Of a stretch of 64,000 nt of DNA, positions 1 through 9,905 are shown one piece after another. The notes below the pieces were generated by a model that searched no databases, was not told where the DNA came from, and was given only the letters and a program-made list of their open reading frames with translations. This DNA comes from Halocynthiibacter sp. SDUM655004 (GTDB taxonomy: Bacteria; Pseudomonadota; Alphaproteobacteria; Rhodobacterales; Rhodobacteraceae): the NCBI RefSeq assembly GCF_026015885.1, contig NZ_JAPDUG010000002.1:930001-994000 (forward strand), given 5' to 3'. Within the stretch, counting starts at the first letter, position 1, and each line of letters begins with the position of its first letter. The translations under genes were made by a program, and so were the position numbers.

Positions 1-1224
1 CTCCGCTGGAACCGCGCCGCTCGAAAACCGCGTTTCGCGCCCTGGAGCTGGATGCCGAGGCAATAGAAACGACAACGCAAGCGAGCCGCAGGCAATAACC
101 GAAGCCGTGCCAAATACCATCGCCGGATCAACGATCCATAGCAGCCCAAGAAGTACAGGAAGGAATACCGCTGCGATGTGATTGATGGTGAACGTAACCG
201 CTGCAGAAGTCGCAATATCGGCAGGGTTTGCTATTTTTTGGAAATAGGTTTTCAAAGCCATTCGCAGCGCAAAGAGCATGTGGTCCACAATATAAAGCGC
301 CATCGCCAACCAAACGCCCCAGCCGTATACATACAGCCCAGCATAAGCAAAGAACACTAGCGCAAGCCCTGCATATTCAAACACTAGCGCTGTCCGTTCG
401 CCAAAGTGTGCGATTGCTTTGCCCGCCAACGGCGCCAGCACGATGTTAGCAATCAAGTTCACAAGGTAAAGCGCGGTGATTTCATGAACCGCAAATCCGT
501 ATTTCTCGACCATCATAAATCCGGCAAAGACCACAAAGATTTGGCGGCGCGCTCCGGCGAGAAACTCGAGCGCGTAATAAAGCCAGTACCGTCGACGCAA
601 AACAATGCTCTTGCGTTGCACGACATCGGATTCAAACTGCGGAAACGCAAAGACACAATACAGCGCGATAACCGCCGCCACACCGCCGGAGATCAGGAAA
701 ACCTCGGTGTATTGCAGGCCAAACCGCTCCCACGTCATCACAATTGCAACGTAAGCGACAAGCGTAGCGACCGAACCAACAGCCGCCAGCCAACCAAGAA
801 TTTGCGGTGCCTTGTCTTTAGGCAGCCACTGCAACTGAAGCGAATGATTGACCGTTTCAAAATAGTGAAACCCAACCGAACTGATGAACGTCACCAAAAG
901 GATGCCGCCAAGCGATGGGAAAAATCCCGTAACCGCGGTGGCCACAATAAGGAGCAACAGAGAGACCATGGCCAGAACTTGCTCACGCATAATCAGCAGA
1001 ACTGCTGCGACCCCAATTGCCAAAAATCCGGGAATTTCGCGAATTGTATGCAAAAGCCCGATATCTGCCCCGTCAAATCCAGCAACCTCAATCACAAAGT
1101 TGTTCAACAGTGCGAGCCACGTTGAGAACGCAATCGGCACCGCAATGGACGCAAGAACCAAGAGCGCAACAGGCCGCCGCCAAACTGGAAGCTGATCTAT
1201 GTCTTTGAAGGGAAACTTTTTCAT
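1..1224 (-). CDS. MFS transporter, C-terminus cut by window edge
   Basis: An open frame of 408 codons runs from ATG at 1224 to the first base of the window with no stop, so the gene is partial at its 3' end. The protein begins MKKFPFKDIDQLPVW and is almost wholly hydrophobic, with about twelve predicted membrane spans broken by short charged loops (for example a basic loop RKSIVLRRRYW near the middle). This is the layout of a major facilitator superfamily permease, usually about 400 residues, so little seems to be missing. It lies 41 bases downstream of priA on the same strand and may be cotranscribed with it. The substrate cannot be told from sequence. Confidence 0.8.
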   Translation of the reverse strand, partial: MKKFPFKDIDQLPVWRRPVALLVLASIAVPIAFSTWLALLNNFVIEVAGFDGADIGLLHTIREIPGFLAIGVAAVLLIMREQVLAMVSLLLLIVATAVTGFFPSLGGILLVTFISSVGFHYFETVNHSLQLQWLPKDKAPQILGWLAAVGSVATLVAYVAIVMTWERFGLQYTEVFLISGGVAAVIALYCVFAFPQFESDVVQRKSIVLRRRYWLYYALEFLAGARRQIFVVFAGFMMVEKYGFAVHEITALYLVNLIANIVLAPLAGKAIAHFGERTALVFEYAGLALVFFAYAGLYVYGWGVWLAMALYIVDHMLFALRMALKTYFQKIANPADIATSAAVTFTINHIAAVFLPVLLGLLWIVDPAMVFGTASVIACGSLALSFLLPRHPAPGRETRFSSGAVPAE

Positions 1225-1265
1225 ACGGGCGCTTTACGCTGAAACGCCGACTGACAAAAGGTAGA

Positions 1266-3554
1266 TTAGTAAAAATTCTGCGGGTCGATATCGATGGATA
1301 GCCGCAAGTTGGTTGGAATCTTGAACTGCGCCGCCCATTCAGACAGGGCTCGCTGAAGTGGCACAGACTTCTCAGCCTTAACCAACAGCCGAACCCGATG
1401 CCGTCCGCGAATGCGTGCGATTGGTGCGGGGGCCGGTCCGAAGACTTGCGCGCCAATCTTTCGTAGCGGCGCATCACGCCGTGCCATGTCCGCCCCTAAA
1501 TCAAATACAGCCTGAACATCGGGCGAAGAAAGCACGATACCGGCCATTCGCCCATAAGGCGGCACGCCAGCGGCTTGACGTTCCTGCGCTTCAGCCTGCC
1601 AAAACGCTTCTTCGTCGCCAGAGAGGATTGCCCGAATAACGGGATGTTCCGGCTGATAGGTTTGCAACAGCGCAACGCCCTTTTTCTCCGATCTGCCCGC
1701 ACGGCCAGAAACCTGCCGCATCAATTGAAAGCTCCGTTCTGCGGCACGCAAATCGCTGCCCTGCAATCCAAGATCGGCGTCGATGACTCCCACGAGCGTA
1801 AGGTTCGGAAAATTATGCCCTTTTGCCACAAGCTGCGTTCCGATGATTATATCAGCACCGCCTTCGGCAATGGATGTGATCTGTTCTTTCAACGCGCGCG
1901 CCGAACCGAACAGATCACTCGATAAAACCGCCACGCGTACATCTGGAAACAACTCGGCGACCTCCTCGGCAAGGCGTTCGACGCCGGGGCCGATGGGCGC
2001 GAGCTTGCCTTCTACTTCACAGCTTGGGCAGGCCGTTGGCATCGGTTTGGTCTCGCCGCATTGGTGGCACACAAGCCGCTTAAGGAAACGATGTTCGACC
2101 ATGCGGGCATCACATTGCTCACAACCGATCTGAACGCCGCACGCACGGCAAAGCGTGGTCGGGGCATATCCACGACGGTTTATGAACAACAAGGCCTGTT
2201 CGCCTGCATCGACTCTCGCCTTAACTGCTGCGGTAAGTGTCGGCGATATCCACCGCGCAGAGGGCAGTTGCTCGGATCGCATATCAATGGCCTTTAGATC
2301 AGGCAGCTGCGCCTCCCCGAACCGGCTTTCAAGATCAAGACGCCGGTATTTGCCTGCCTCGGCATTGGCCCAAGTTTCCAAACTTGGCGTTGCAGAGGCA
2401 AGAATAACGGTTGCCCCACAATAGGTTGCGCGCAAGACGCTCATATCTCGCGCCGAATAGAGAACGCCATCGTCTTGCTTATAAGAGGTGTCGTGCTCCT
2501 CATCGACGACAATCAAACCCAAGTCTCGAAACGGCAAGTAAAGCGCCGAGCGGGCCCCAACAACAAGTTGCGCGTTCCCCTCTCCGACCATGCGCCACAC
2601 ACGGCGGCGTTCGGTCATTGTTACGCCGGAATGCCATTCTGCAGGGCGCGCGCCGAACCTCTTTTCAACGCGCGACAGAAACTCTGCCGTAAGTGCAATC
2701 TCCGGCAACAGAACCAGCGCCTGCCGACCTTTGCGCAAGCACTCGGCGATGGCTTCCATATAGACTTCTGTTTTGCCAGAACCGGTAACGCCCTTAAGCA
2801 AGAAGGACTCATAGTCCGCCGTCGCAACGCTTTTACGCAATTCCTCGGCGGCGCTGGATTGATCCTCGGTCAACTCAACCGCGCCGAACCCGGCTTGCAA
2901 TGTAGGGAAAGGCCCATCTCGCGGCGTATCCAACTCAAGAACGGTTCCGAACTTAACAAGACCTTTAACAACAGAGGTCGAGACACCAGCCAAATTGGCA
3001 ACTTCGCCAAGCGTGAAGCCAAGCCCGCCGTATTCTTGCAAGGTTTCGATCACACGCGTCCGCGCGGGGGTCATTCGGTCTGGCACACCGTCGCCCAACC
3101 GATAAATTTTCTGCATAGATAGCGGATCAGACAAGCCCGGCGCACGCGTTGCCAGTCGAAGCATTTGAGTTAGCGGTGTGATCGTATATTCAGCGGCGCG
3201 TGTCAGGAAATCCCGCATATCCTGCCCCATCGGCGCAACATCAAGGACGCGGCTTATCTTGCGGATCTTTGAAGGATCAAACTTTCCATCGCCCTTGCCC
3301 CAGACAACTCCCAAGGTTTTACGCGGCCCCAAAGGAACCTCAACAAAGCTCCCGATAGAGCAACCACCTTCTGGCGCTTTGTAATCAAGGAATCGATCAA
3401 TCGGCTGCGTAGTGAGCACAGAAACAAGCGCGCCTTCTGGAAAATCATGGTCATTCTCTAGACCTTCCGCACTCATCCCTAACTCCGGCGATCCACCAAA
3501 GCTCAATTGCCCTGTCATATCAACACTCTGCCTTTTGGGGTTTCGACGGGGCAT
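1266..3554 (-). CDS. priA: Primosomal protein N' (replication restart helicase PriA)
   Basis: PriA is a 3'-to-5' DNA helicase that rebuilds the primosome at stalled forks. The protein of 762 residues shows an N-terminal DNA-binding part, Walker A GVTGSGKT at about 255-262, a DEEH box at 351-354, eight zinc-binding cysteines (469, 472, 478, 481, 496, 499, 509, 512) and the helicase motif QVSGRAGR towards the C-terminus. All family landmarks are intact. The upstream ATG at 3554 has no clear ribosome site; the ATG at 3518 (MTGQLSFGG) follows AAGGCAGAG and may be the true start. Divergent from the transaldolase gene, with only about 50 bases between them. Confidence 0.97.
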   Translation of the reverse strand: MPRRNPKRQSVDMTGQLSFGGSPELGMSAEGLENDHDFPEGALVSVLTTQPIDRFLDYKAPEGGCSIGSFVEVPLGPRKTLGVVWGKGDGKFDPSKIRKISRVLDVAPMGQDMRDFLTRAAEYTITPLTQMLRLATRAPGLSDPLSMQKIYRLGDGVPDRMTPARTRVIETLQEYGGLGFTLGEVANLAGVSTSVVKGLVKFGTVLELDTPRDGPFPTLQAGFGAVELTEDQSSAAEELRKSVATADYESFLLKGVTGSGKTEVYMEAIAECLRKGRQALVLLPEIALTAEFLSRVEKRFGARPAEWHSGVTMTERRRVWRMVGEGNAQLVVGARSALYLPFRDLGLIVVDEEHDTSYKQDDGVLYSARDMSVLRATYCGATVILASATPSLETWANAEAGKYRRLDLESRFGEAQLPDLKAIDMRSEQLPSARWISPTLTAAVKARVDAGEQALLFINRRGYAPTTLCRACGVQIGCEQCDARMVEHRFLKRLVCHQCGETKPMPTACPSCEVEGKLAPIGPGVERLAEEVAELFPDVRVAVLSSDLFGSARALKEQITSIAEGGADIIIGTQLVAKGHNFPNLTLVGVIDADLGLQGSDLRAAERSFQLMRQVSGRAGRSEKKGVALLQTYQPEHPVIRAILSGDEEAFWQAEAQERQAAGVPPYGRMAGIVLSSPDVQAVFDLGADMARRDAPLRKIGAQVFGPAPAPIARIRGRHRVRLLVKAEKSVPLQRALSEWAAQFKIPTNLRLSIDIDPQNFY

Positions 3555-3607
3555 AACTTGAGGTAAACAGGCGCCGGATAGAGCCCAACCAAACTAGGAA
3601 CACTCTC

Positions 3608-4261
3608 ATGAAATTCTTTGTTGATACTGCGGATGTTGCCGCGATTGCCGAACTCAATGACCTCGGCATGGTGGACGGCGTAACAACCAACCCGTCCCTG
3701 ATCATGAAATCCGGCCGCGACATTATCGAAGTCACAAAAGAAATCTGCGACCTCGTCGAAGGTCCTGTTTCCGCCGAAGTTGTTGCACTCGAAGCTGACG
3801 AAATGATCGCCGAGGGTCGTAAACTGGCAGAGATCGCGGAAAACATCTGTGTCAAAGTCCCTCTGACATGGGCGGGTTTGAAAACGTGTAAGACGCTTAG
3901 CGACGCAGGCACCAAAGTCAACGTCACTCTGTGTTTCTCTGCAAACCAAGCGCTTCTCGCGGCCAAAGCTGGCGCGACATTCATTTCGCCATTCATCGGC
4001 CGCTTGGACGACATCAATGTTGACGGTCTGGACCTGATTGCCGACATTCGCACCATCTATGACAATTACGCTTTCGAGACAGAGATTCTGGCTGCCTCGA
4101 TCCGTTCCGTCAACCACATGAAAGATTGTGCGCTGATCGGTGCTGACGTCTGTACTGCACCTCCAGGCGTGATCAAAAAAATGGCTGATCACCCGCTTAC
4201 CAAATCTGGCCTTGATGCATTCATGGCAGACTGGGCAAAAACAGGTCAGAAAATCCTCTGA
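3608..4261 (+). CDS. tal: Transaldolase, small TalC/fructose-6-phosphate aldolase type
   Basis: A 217-residue protein of the short transaldolase subfamily (about 215-220 residues), which moves dihydroxyacetone units between sugar phosphates in the non-oxidative pentose phosphate pathway. It starts [10 protein letters not shown], has the family signature [10 protein letters not shown] at about 23-32 and the Schiff-base lysine K83 in CVKVPLTW. The frame is intact and followed by a strong terminator, so it is probably a single-gene unit. Most bacterial members of this subfamily are transaldolases, a few are fructose-6-phosphate aldolases; sequence alone does not settle which. Confidence 0.93.
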   Translation: MKFFVDTADVAAIAELNDLGMVDGVTTNPSLIMKSGRDIIEVTKEICDLVEGPVSAEVVALEADEMIAEGRKLAEIAENICVKVPLTWAGLKTCKTLSDAGTKVNVTLCFSANQALLAAKAGATFISPFIGRLDDINVDGLDLIADIRTIYDNYAFETEILAASIRSVNHMKDCALIGADVCTAPPGVIKKMADHPLTKSGLDAFMADWAKTGQKIL

Positions 4262-4283
4262 TCCGTCTGCAAATCTGATTTCA

Positions 4284-4317
4284 AAGCCCGTCGGTGTTTT
4301 TCTCCGGCGGGCTTTTT
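4284..4317 (+). terminator. Rho-independent terminator of the transaldolase gene
   Basis: AAAGCCCG-T-CGG pairs with CCG-G-CGGGCTTT around a nine-base T-rich loop, and is followed by a run of T. It lies 23 bases after the transaldolase stop codon. Confidence 0.85.
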
Positions 4318-4471
4318 TGCAACTGGCGTTTGAGTACTCGCCCCTGCACATGGAGATTTTTGAGTGCATTGAACGCACCTGCATGTTAGAAAACTGCAAG
4401 TTGAGAGTAGTTTTAGCACCAATTCAGACGGAAAAATCCGCGATTTGGGCAATAAAGATGACGAGGCAGGC

Positions 4472-5179
4472 ACGTTGAGCAGCGTAAAATTTCAAGAAGA
4501 ACTTCGCGAGAAAATCATCTCTGATCCTGATGTTATTCTAGAGGATCAGGATCTTATGCGCGCCCTCGTTGCCGCAAACGAACGCTCACTCGGTGACAAT
4601 ATTGTTGATCTGCGCGGGATTGCAATGGAGCGGCTTGAAACTCGGCTTGATCGCCTTGAAGACACGCACCGATCCGTCATTGCTGCCGCCTATGAAAACC
4701 TCGCAGGGACCAATCAGGTCCATCGTGCTATTCTGCGTATGTTGGACCCTACAGATTTTGAGAGCTTCCTGAAAGAACTTGGCGGCGAAGTTGCGCAAAT
4801 CCTGCGTGTTGACAGCGTGCGCCTTGTTCTGGAAAGCACCGAAAACGGTGATGACCCGCTGGTGAAACGCCTTGGCGCAGTTCTGACAGTCGCGGATCCC
4901 GGTTTCGTTGATGGCTACTTGAGCCAAGGTCGGAATGTGCCAGTGCGCCCTGTTACCCTTCGTCAAATTCATCCGAACAATGACCACATCTATGGCGAAG
5001 CCGCCGGTTATATTCGATCCGAAGCGGCGCTTAAGCTCGACCTTGGGCAAAATCGCCTACCTGGCTTGCTACTCTTGGGAGCAGAAGACCCGCATATGTT
5101 CAAGGCGGACCAAGGAACGGATTTGCTTGGTTTCTTTGGCGGCGTCTTTGAACGGATCATGCGCCGCTGGTTGTCGTGA
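4472..5179 (+). CDS. DUF484 family protein
   Basis: A cytoplasmic protein of about 235 residues in the DUF484 family (GAF-like fold, function unknown) whose gene commonly lies directly upstream of xerC in proteobacteria, as here. Family hallmarks are DPDVILEDQDLMRAL near the N-terminus and the middle segment RLDRLEDTHRSVI. No ATG fits; TTG at 4472 has GAGG and CAGG just upstream and gives the N-terminus expected for the family, while an in-frame TTG at 4445 would add nine residues. Its stop overlaps the GTG start of xerC by four bases (GTGA), so translation is probably coupled. Confidence 0.85.
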   Translation, partial: TLSSVKFQEELREKIISDPDVILEDQDLMRALVAANERSLGDNIVDLRGIAMERLETRLDRLEDTHRSVIAAAYENLAGTNQVHRAILRMLDPTDFESFLKELGGEVAQILRVDSVRLVLESTENGDDPLVKRLGAVLTVADPGFVDGYLSQGRNVPVRPVTLRQIHPNNDHIYGEAAGYIRSEAALKLDLGQNRLPGLLLLGAEDPHMFKADQGTDLLGFFGGVFERIMRRWLS

Positions 5180-6096
5180 GCGCAATTCCCCCAGCCGCCA
5201 GTGCACTGCTGGACGACTGGCTCGCAAATAAGCGTGCACTGCAAGCCGTCGCTGACAATACGATTACAGCCTACCAAACCGATCTATTGGCGTTCCTCTC
5301 GTTCATGTCCACGCGTTTTGACGGCAGCCTTGGGACATCTGCGCTCAAGCGCCTGACCTTGCAAGATATGCGTGCGTGGCTCGCGCATGAACGCAGTCGC
5401 GGTATTTCGCCAAGGTCGCTTGCACGCGAACTCTCTGCTGTCAAAAGTTTCTATAACTGGTTTTCTGAACGAGAAGGTTTTGACGCGACTCCTGTTCTTT
5501 CGACACGTGCACCAAAGTTTCACAAAAAACTTCCGCGCCCCGTCGACATTCCGGCAGCGCGTGCAATTATCGAATGCGTAGAGTTACAATCCACAAAGCA
5601 ATGGGTTGGCCTTCGTGACGTTGCCTTGGTTACGTTACTATACGGCTGCGGACTGAGGATATCGGAAGCTTTGGCGCTAACAGGCGATATGGCCGACATG
5701 CCCGCAACGTTGCGCATTATCGGCAAGGGCAACAAAGAACGTATCGTGCCTGTGTTACCTACAACACAACATGCGATTGCGAATTACGCCAAAGCCTGTC
5801 CCTACGAGCTTTCCGCCAAAACACCACTTTTCTATGCTGTCCGTGGCGGACCGCTCAAGGCCCGTACGGTTCAAGACACGATGGCAAAAACCCGCATGCA
5901 GCTCGGCCTACCCTCCAGTGTAACGCCCCATGCGCTTCGTCATTCCTTTGCCACGCATCTTCTTTCGGCGGGTGGCGATCTACGCAGCATTCAAGAGCTG
6001 CTTGGGCATGCTTCTCTGTCCACAACCCAGAACTATACCGCCGTCGATACAGCTCGGCTCATGCAGGTCTATGAAAAAACTCATCCCCGCGCCTAA
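5176..6096 (+). CDS. xerC: Tyrosine recombinase XerC
   Basis: Site-specific recombinase that, with XerD, resolves chromosome dimers at dif. The protein of 306 residues has an N-terminal SAM-like DNA-binding domain and a C-terminal catalytic domain with R161 (GLRISEAL), the lysine region GKGNKER, H252 and R255 (HALRHSFATH), H278 (LLGHASLS) and the nucleophile Y287 (TQNYTAVD). All catalytic residues are present. GTG start overlapping the DUF484 stop. The genomic partner DUF484 and the absence of mobile-element features argue for XerC rather than a phage integrase. Confidence 0.95.
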   Translation: MSAIPPAASALLDDWLANKRALQAVADNTITAYQTDLLAFLSFMSTRFDGSLGTSALKRLTLQDMRAWLAHERSRGISPRSLARELSAVKSFYNWFSEREGFDATPVLSTRAPKFHKKLPRPVDIPAARAIIECVELQSTKQWVGLRDVALVTLLYGCGLRISEALALTGDMADMPATLRIIGKGNKERIVPVLPTTQHAIANYAKACPYELSAKTPLFYAVRGGPLKARTVQDTMAKTRMQLGLPSSVTPHALRHSFATHLLSAGGDLRSIQELLGHASLSTTQNYTAVDTARLMQVYEKTHPRA

Positions 6097-6135
6097 GCTG
6101 ATTGCACTGAAGCACTAATTCAGCCATCAAAGCGT

Positions 6136-6831
6136 ATGACCAAAGAACACAAAGCTTATTTCGTCCATCTCTTTACCGCGACCGGCGCAGTTTTTGCGAT
6201 GCTCGCGCTTCTCTCGGCGGTTGAGCAGGCATGGAGCGTTATGTTCCTGTGGCTTGTTGTGGCGTTCTTCGTCGATGGTATCGACGGACCGCTCGCGCGT
6301 CATTTTGATGTAAAATCCAATGCGCCACAAATCGATGGTGTGTTGCTCGACCTGATCATCGACTATCTGACATATGTGTTCATTCCGGCCTATGCGCTAT
6401 TCAAGTCAGGCCTATTACCTGGTTGGACTGGATGGATTGCCATCATCGTGATCACCTTCGCCAGCGCGCTTTACTTTGCCGATACACGCATGAAAACACA
6501 GGATAATTCTTTCCTCGGATTTCCCGGGTGCTGGAATATGGTTGTTATCGTGTACTTCGCACTTCAGCCGAATTTCTGGATTATGCTGGCTGGGGTCGTC
6601 CTTCTCGCTCTTGCGATGTTTGCGCCGCTCAAGTTCATTCATCCTGTTCGCACAGAACGCTGGCGCACCCTCTCGCTGCCCATCGCACTTGCTTGGACCT
6701 TTTTTGCGGGCTGGGCCGCGTGGGTCGATTTCGACTCCCAGAGCTGGGCCCATTGGGGGCTTGGGCTTACGACCTTGTACCTGCTGTTTGCAGGCATCGC
6801 GCAGCAAATCATACCCGTCCGCGCAAAATAA
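6136..6831 (+). CDS. pcs: Phosphatidylcholine synthase
   Basis: Membrane enzyme that condenses choline with CDP-diacylglycerol to make phosphatidylcholine in one step, a route typical of alphaproteobacteria. The 231 residues have several membrane spans and a CDP-alcohol phosphotransferase motif: D50-G51 with A54-R55, then G68, D72 and D76 in DGVLLDLIID. The wider spacing between AR and G than in other CDP-alcohol enzymes fits the Pcs subfamily. It lies 39 bases after xerC and may be cotranscribed. Convergent with ileS. Confidence 0.92.
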   Translation: MTKEHKAYFVHLFTATGAVFAMLALLSAVEQAWSVMFLWLVVAFFVDGIDGPLARHFDVKSNAPQIDGVLLDLIIDYLTYVFIPAYALFKSGLLPGWTGWIAIIVITFASALYFADTRMKTQDNSFLGFPGCWNMVVIVYFALQPNFWIMLAGVVLLALAMFAPLKFIHPVRTERWRTLSLPIALAWTFFAGWAAWVDFDSQSWAHWGLGLTTLYLLFAGIAQQIIPVRAK

Positions 6832-6860
6832 AAAGGGCGGCGCGAAGACCGCACCGCCCC
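6825..6860 (-). terminator. Terminator of ileS
   Basis: On the minus strand GGGCGGTGC and GCGCCGCCC form a stem with one mismatch, followed by TTTTTATTTT. It begins about 20 bases after the ileS stop, between ileS and the convergent pcs. The plus-strand side has no T-run, so it serves mainly ileS. Confidence 0.75.
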
Positions 6861-6882
6861 AATTAAACCTCTTGCAAATAGC

Positions 6883-9813
6883 CTATTCGCTCAGCGCCTC
6901 ATCACAACGGCCACAAACGCCTTCGTGTTTATGCTGCCCAACCTCTGGCAAAACCTTCCAGCAACGCTGACATTTCTCGCCCTCGGCGGGCTCAAATACA
7001 ACGCCAATGCCTTCGATTTCCGGCAGGCGGAACGCTTCTGCGGGGATAGGATCGCCCGAAAGCTGAACCGAAGATGTGATGCAGATGTCATCGAACGGCA
7101 GGGATTTGAGCGCAGCCAGAACCGCTTCGTCGCGCACATGCACAACTGGCCCTGCTTCAAGGCTCGCACCGATAACCTTTTCCTGACGCTGGATTTCAAG
7201 CGCTGCCGTCACGACACGGCGGGCTTTGCGCACGCCTTCCCATTTCGCGGCCAGCGGCTCGTTAAGCCAATCGGCAGGCGTATCTGGGAAATCTGTAAGG
7301 TGAACCGAGCTATCGTCATCGCCGTAACGCTCAAGCCAAACTTCTTCCATTGTGAAGATCAGGATCGGGGCCAACCACGTCGTTATGCGATGGTACAGGA
7401 TATCAAGTACTGTACGTGCCGCACGGCGTTGTAGCGTGTTACCGTCACAGTAGAGTGCGTCTTTGCGAATATCGAAATAGAACGCCGACAGGTCCAAAGT
7501 CGCAAAGTTGAACACCGATTGGAACACACCTTGGAAATCAAAGGCGGCATAGCCTTTGCGCACAGTGTGATCCAGCTCTGCCAAACGATGCAGAACCAAG
7601 CGCTCAAGCTCTGGCATATCCTCGGGTGCAACACGTTCGTCCTCACTGAACTCTGCGAGCGAGCCAAGCATAAACCGCATTGTATTCCGCAAACGGCGGT
7701 AGCTATCGGCCACGCCTTTGAGGATTTCAGGGCCAATCCGCTGGTCAGATGTGTAATCCGTTTGAGCAACCCAAAGGCGCAAGATATCAGCGCCGTATTG
7801 CTGGATAACCTTCTCTGGCACGATGGTGTTGCCGATGGACTTGGACATCTTCATGCCCTTTTCATCGAGCGTCATGCCATGGGTTACAACGTTGCGATAG
7901 GGCGCGCGGCCATTGGTGCCACAGCTTTGTAGCAGCGAGCTATGGAACCAGCCGCGGTGCTGGTCGGTGCCTTCCATGTAGACATCGGCGATACCGTCGT
8001 CGGAGCCGTCTTCACGATCGCGCAGAACAAAACTATGGGTCGAGCCAGAGTCAAACCAAACATCGAGAATATCGAAGACCTGCTCATAGTCCGCAGGGTC
8101 CACGATCCCGCTGAGGAAACGCTCTTTCGCACCCTCGGCATACCATGCATCCGCACCCTCGGCCTCGATCGCTTCAACGATCCGCGCGTTGATCTCTTCG
8201 TTGCGCAGAAGGAAATCCGCATCGGTCGGCAATGCGCCAACTTTGGTAAAGCATGTTAGCGGAACGCCCCACGCACGCTGGCGCGACAAGACCCAATCCG
8301 GACGGCTTTCCATCATCGAATAAAGGCGGTTGCGGCCCGATTGTGGCGTCCACTTTACGTTGTCGATTGCGGTCAGCGCGCGCTCGCGGATGGTCTTACC
8401 AAAGGTGTCTTTGCCATCACCAATTTCGCGGTCAATCGCGGCAAACCACTGTGGCGTGTTGCGGAAGATGATCGGCGCTTTGGACCGCCAAGAATGCGGG
8501 TAACTGTGCGTTACACGGCCACGCGCGATGATGCCACCAGCCTCAACCAGTTTGGCAATCACAGCATTGTTGGCTTTGCCCTCTTTGCCCTTACGGTCAA
8601 AGACCTGAAGCCCGGCAAAGAATGGAACATGTGGCAAGAACTCGGATTCTTCGCCCACGTTGTGAGTCATCCGGTCTAGCCAGTTGCGCTTTACGAAAGC
8701 CTCGTAGTCGTCGGCACCGTGGCTTGGCGCGGTGTGCACGAAACCGGTACCGGCGTCATCGGTTACGTGATCGCCATCGATGAGCGGCACTTCGTAATCC
8801 CAGAAGCCATCAGCACCGTCGAGACCCGCGAAGGGGTGCGCACAAACCGCTCCCTCAAGCTCAGACGCAGCAACATCAGAAACGCGGGTAAACTCTGTGA
8901 CACGGGATTTGCCGAGCGTATCTTCGGCGAGTGTATCGGCTAGAACGTAAAGATCGCCTGGTGCAGTCCAGCTTTCTTCTTCAGTCGTCGCGACGCGGTA
9001 AAGACCGTAGGAAATGCCTTTGTTGTAAGCAACGGCCTTGTTCGAAGGGATGGTCCACGGAGTCGTTGTCCAGATGACAACCCGCGCGTCCTTCAGCGCT
9101 TCAGAACCAGAAACAACCTTAAACGGCACCCAGATCGTGTGGCTCTTGTGATCGTGGTATTCGATTTCTGCTTCGGCCAGTGCGGTTTTTTCAACTGGCG
9201 ACCACATCACGGGCTTGGAGCCTTGATACAGCGTGCCGTTCATCAAGAACTTCATGAAGTCTTCGGCGATCACGCGCTCGGCGTGGAAGTCCATTGTCAG
9301 GTACGGGTTTTCCCAGTTGCCCGTCACGCCAATGCGCTTGAATTCCTCGCGCTGCACGTCAACCCAACCTTGGGCAAACTTACGGCACTCCGCTCGGAAG
9401 TCGTTGATTGGCACGTCGTCTTTGTTTTTACCCTTTTGGCGGTATTTCTCTTCGATCTTCCATTCAATCGGAAGGCCGTGGCAATCCCACCCCGGAATGT
9501 AGCGGGCATCAAATCCCATCATCTGATGGCTGCGGACGATGATGTCTTTGATCGTTTTGTTCAGCGCGTGTCCGATATGGAGGTGCCCGTTCGCATAGGG
9601 CGGGCCGTCATGCAGCGTGAAAACCTTGCGCTCGGCATCAGTGCCTTTCTTGGCGGCGGCCTCTTCGCGAAGGCGGTCATAAACGCCGATCTTTGCCCAG
9701 CGGTCAAGCCAGCCGGGTTCGCGCTTAGGAAGCCCTGCCCGCATCGGAAAATCGGTTTTCGGCAGGTTCAGAGTGGATTTATAGTCGGGTGTTTCGGTCG
9801 TGTCGGCGCACAT
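6883..9813 (-). CDS. ileS: Isoleucine-tRNA ligase
   Basis: Charges tRNA-Ile, with editing of misactivated valine. The protein of 976 residues has the class I signature HLHIGH at 77-82, the KMSKS loop (GMKMSKSIGN), an inserted editing domain between them, and a C-terminal zinc finger with CQRC and CGRC pairs. Length and order match bacterial IleS. The start MCADTTETPD is preceded by AAGGACC. The 130-base leader upstream contains an isoleucine-rich mini-ORF and competing hairpins (see the leader features), so the gene is probably feedback-controlled by isoleucyl-tRNA supply. Confidence 0.98.
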   Translation of the reverse strand: MCADTTETPDYKSTLNLPKTDFPMRAGLPKREPGWLDRWAKIGVYDRLREEAAAKKGTDAERKVFTLHDGPPYANGHLHIGHALNKTIKDIIVRSHQMMGFDARYIPGWDCHGLPIEWKIEEKYRQKGKNKDDVPINDFRAECRKFAQGWVDVQREEFKRIGVTGNWENPYLTMDFHAERVIAEDFMKFLMNGTLYQGSKPVMWSPVEKTALAEAEIEYHDHKSHTIWVPFKVVSGSEALKDARVVIWTTTPWTIPSNKAVAYNKGISYGLYRVATTEEESWTAPGDLYVLADTLAEDTLGKSRVTEFTRVSDVAASELEGAVCAHPFAGLDGADGFWDYEVPLIDGDHVTDDAGTGFVHTAPSHGADDYEAFVKRNWLDRMTHNVGEESEFLPHVPFFAGLQVFDRKGKEGKANNAVIAKLVEAGGIIARGRVTHSYPHSWRSKAPIIFRNTPQWFAAIDREIGDGKDTFGKTIRERALTAIDNVKWTPQSGRNRLYSMMESRPDWVLSRQRAWGVPLTCFTKVGALPTDADFLLRNEEINARIVEAIEAEGADAWYAEGAKERFLSGIVDPADYEQVFDILDVWFDSGSTHSFVLRDREDGSDDGIADVYMEGTDQHRGWFHSSLLQSCGTNGRAPYRNVVTHGMTLDEKGMKMSKSIGNTIVPEKVIQQYGADILRLWVAQTDYTSDQRIGPEILKGVADSYRRLRNTMRFMLGSLAEFSEDERVAPEDMPELERLVLHRLAELDHTVRKGYAAFDFQGVFQSVFNFATLDLSAFYFDIRKDALYCDGNTLQRRAARTVLDILYHRITTWLAPILIFTMEEVWLERYGDDDSSVHLTDFPDTPADWLNEPLAAKWEGVRKARRVVTAALEIQRQEKVIGASLEAGPVVHVRDEAVLAALKSLPFDDICITSSVQLSGDPIPAEAFRLPEIEGIGVVFEPAEGEKCQRCWKVLPEVGQHKHEGVCGRCDEALSE

Positions 9814-9867
9814 GGATGTGGTCCTTAAACGGTATTCATTTTCGGCGAAGGGCGGCGCGCATGGCTT

Positions 9868-9905
9868 ACGCCTTTTCCCGGCGTCTCCTGCTTTAGAGCG
9901 CCGGG
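9868..9905 (-). promoter_or_regulatory. Competing hairpins in the ileS leader (candidate attenuator)
   Basis: On the minus strand CCCGGCG (9905-9899) pairs perfectly with CGCCGGG (9883-9877); the leader stop codon is in the loop and the 5' arm lies within the last leader codons. The 3' arm can instead pair downstream, ACGCC (9884-9880) with GGCGT (9872-9868). The two structures exclude each other, the usual logic of ribosome-controlled attenuation. No T-run follows the second hairpin, so the output could be Rho-dependent termination or translation control rather than classical intrinsic termination; the mechanism is inferred. Confidence 0.55.

Noticed and set aside
406-1125. Plus-strand frame of 239 codons near the left edge
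   Set aside because: Antisense to the membrane transporter whose frame is open to the edge; the product is basic and lacks domains.
3515-4399. Minus-strand frame of 294 codons over the transaldolase gene
   Set aside because: Antisense to an intact transaldolase with its active-site lysine; no recognisable domain or ribosome site.
9139-9828. Plus-strand frame of 229 codons over the start of ileS
   Set aside because: Antisense to the class I synthetase core with its HIGH motif; no independent support.
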